Program-made: the position numbers and the translations under genes
From: Zerene cesonia
Taxonomy: Eukaryota; Arthropoda; Insecta; Lepidoptera; Pieridae
Length of the DNA stretch: 64,000 nucleotides
NCBI RefSeq assembly: GCF_012273895.1
Contig: NC_052102.1
Coordinates: 6,408,917 to 6,472,916 of the forward strand
Direction of reading: 5' to 3'
In this document: positions 63,666 through 64,000 of the stretch, in pieces
Layout: each line of letters begins with the position of its first letter
How positions within the stretch are numbered: the stretch's first letter is position 1
Notes under the pieces: model-generated
Told to the model about the DNA's origin: nothing
The model's database searches: none
The model's input: only the letters and a program-made list of their open reading frames with translations

Positions 63666-64000
63666 TACATAACTTGATCCACCCGGATATTGCCGCAAGG
63701 CCACATATCTCGCTAAACTTTGATGCATTCGACCCGATAAACATGCAATTAAAATTGAAGTATTCCTTTTACATGAAGCTTGTATGTACTTCAAACAGGT
63801 ATATCTAATCTACCTGCTTATAACCGCAATAATGAAGGATAAAGACTTTGATCGATTGTGGTCACAACATGCAATCGGAGATTGTTAAATCTATACATGC
63901 CTATTCATTAATACCTGTATAATATAGCACTTCATGTTCGTTATATCCTAATGATTAGATTATATTTAAATATTTATAAAATACTCGATTGCATCTGTTT

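Larger units (their letters stand above)
38591..64000 (-). repeat. right arm of giant inverted duplication
   Basis: Reverse complement of 6927-32544. Its first base matches exactly the last base of the left arm before the gap. It runs to the end of the window, so the true outer end is not visible. Differences include +32 bases at 39683-39714, a shorter (TA)n at 44577, a retroposon at 48010, a 130-base deficit near 57885 and scattered substitutions. Confidence 0.95.
57949..64000. other. intergenic region beyond CDA1 (right arm)
   Basis: Mirror of the left-arm DNA between CDA1 and CDA2. No gene seen. The window ends at the point matching left position 6927, about 1.1 kb short of the ATG of an expected second CDA2. 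Confidence 0.5.

Overview
The window is AT-rich animal nuclear DNA, most likely from a moth or butterfly (Lepidoptera). Its genes have short coding exons with GT..AG introns. It holds two insect cuticle chitin deacetylases, and the spaces between genes are full of short repeats that look typically lepidopteran: Helitron-like elements ending in CTAG next to a host T, and retroposon fragments ending in (TCA)n/(TGA)n. I see no bacterial, viral or CRISPR features and no RNA gene I could support.

The dominant structure is a very large inverted duplication. The left arm (6927-32544) is repeated in reverse complement as the right arm (38591-64000). Between the arms are a 1,000-base N gap, about 4.9 kb of single-copy sequence (33545-38490) and a 100-base N gap. 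The arms differ by scattered substitutions, microsatellite length, several indels of 30-130 bp and one retroposon insertion present in only one arm. Both arms stop at the same base of the same exon, at the N gaps. The best reading is that two haplotypes of one locus were scaffolded head to head around a stray contig. A real palindrome is less likely but not excluded from sequence alone.

Left to right: chitin deacetylase 2 (vermiform-like, minus strand, 549-5795) has two alternative exons for the chitin-binding domain. About 8 kb of repeat-bearing intergenic DNA follows. Chitin deacetylase 1 (serpentine-like, minus strand, 13890-21563) comes next, then about 8.6 kb of intergenic DNA. The last three exons of a membrane adenylyl cyclase (minus strand, 30161-32544) end the arm. 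The central island carries six exons of a 2',5'-phosphodiesterase 12-like gene (plus strand, 34148-36172), followed by a degenerate array with a period near 265 bp and other repeats. The right arm then repeats, on the plus strand, the adenylyl cyclase end (38591-41005), chitin deacetylase 1 (49508-57159) and the intergenic DNA up to the window edge. The edge falls about 1.1 kb short of where a second copy of chitin deacetylase 2 would start.

The two deacetylases are the known group I pair that are secreted and act on cuticle and tracheal chitin. Type 1 keeps the full CE4 zinc-binding set. Type 2 has lost two of its three usual metal ligands and is probably a chitin-organising rather than a strongly catalytic protein. 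The adenylyl cyclase and phosphodiesterase genes are unrelated neighbours.
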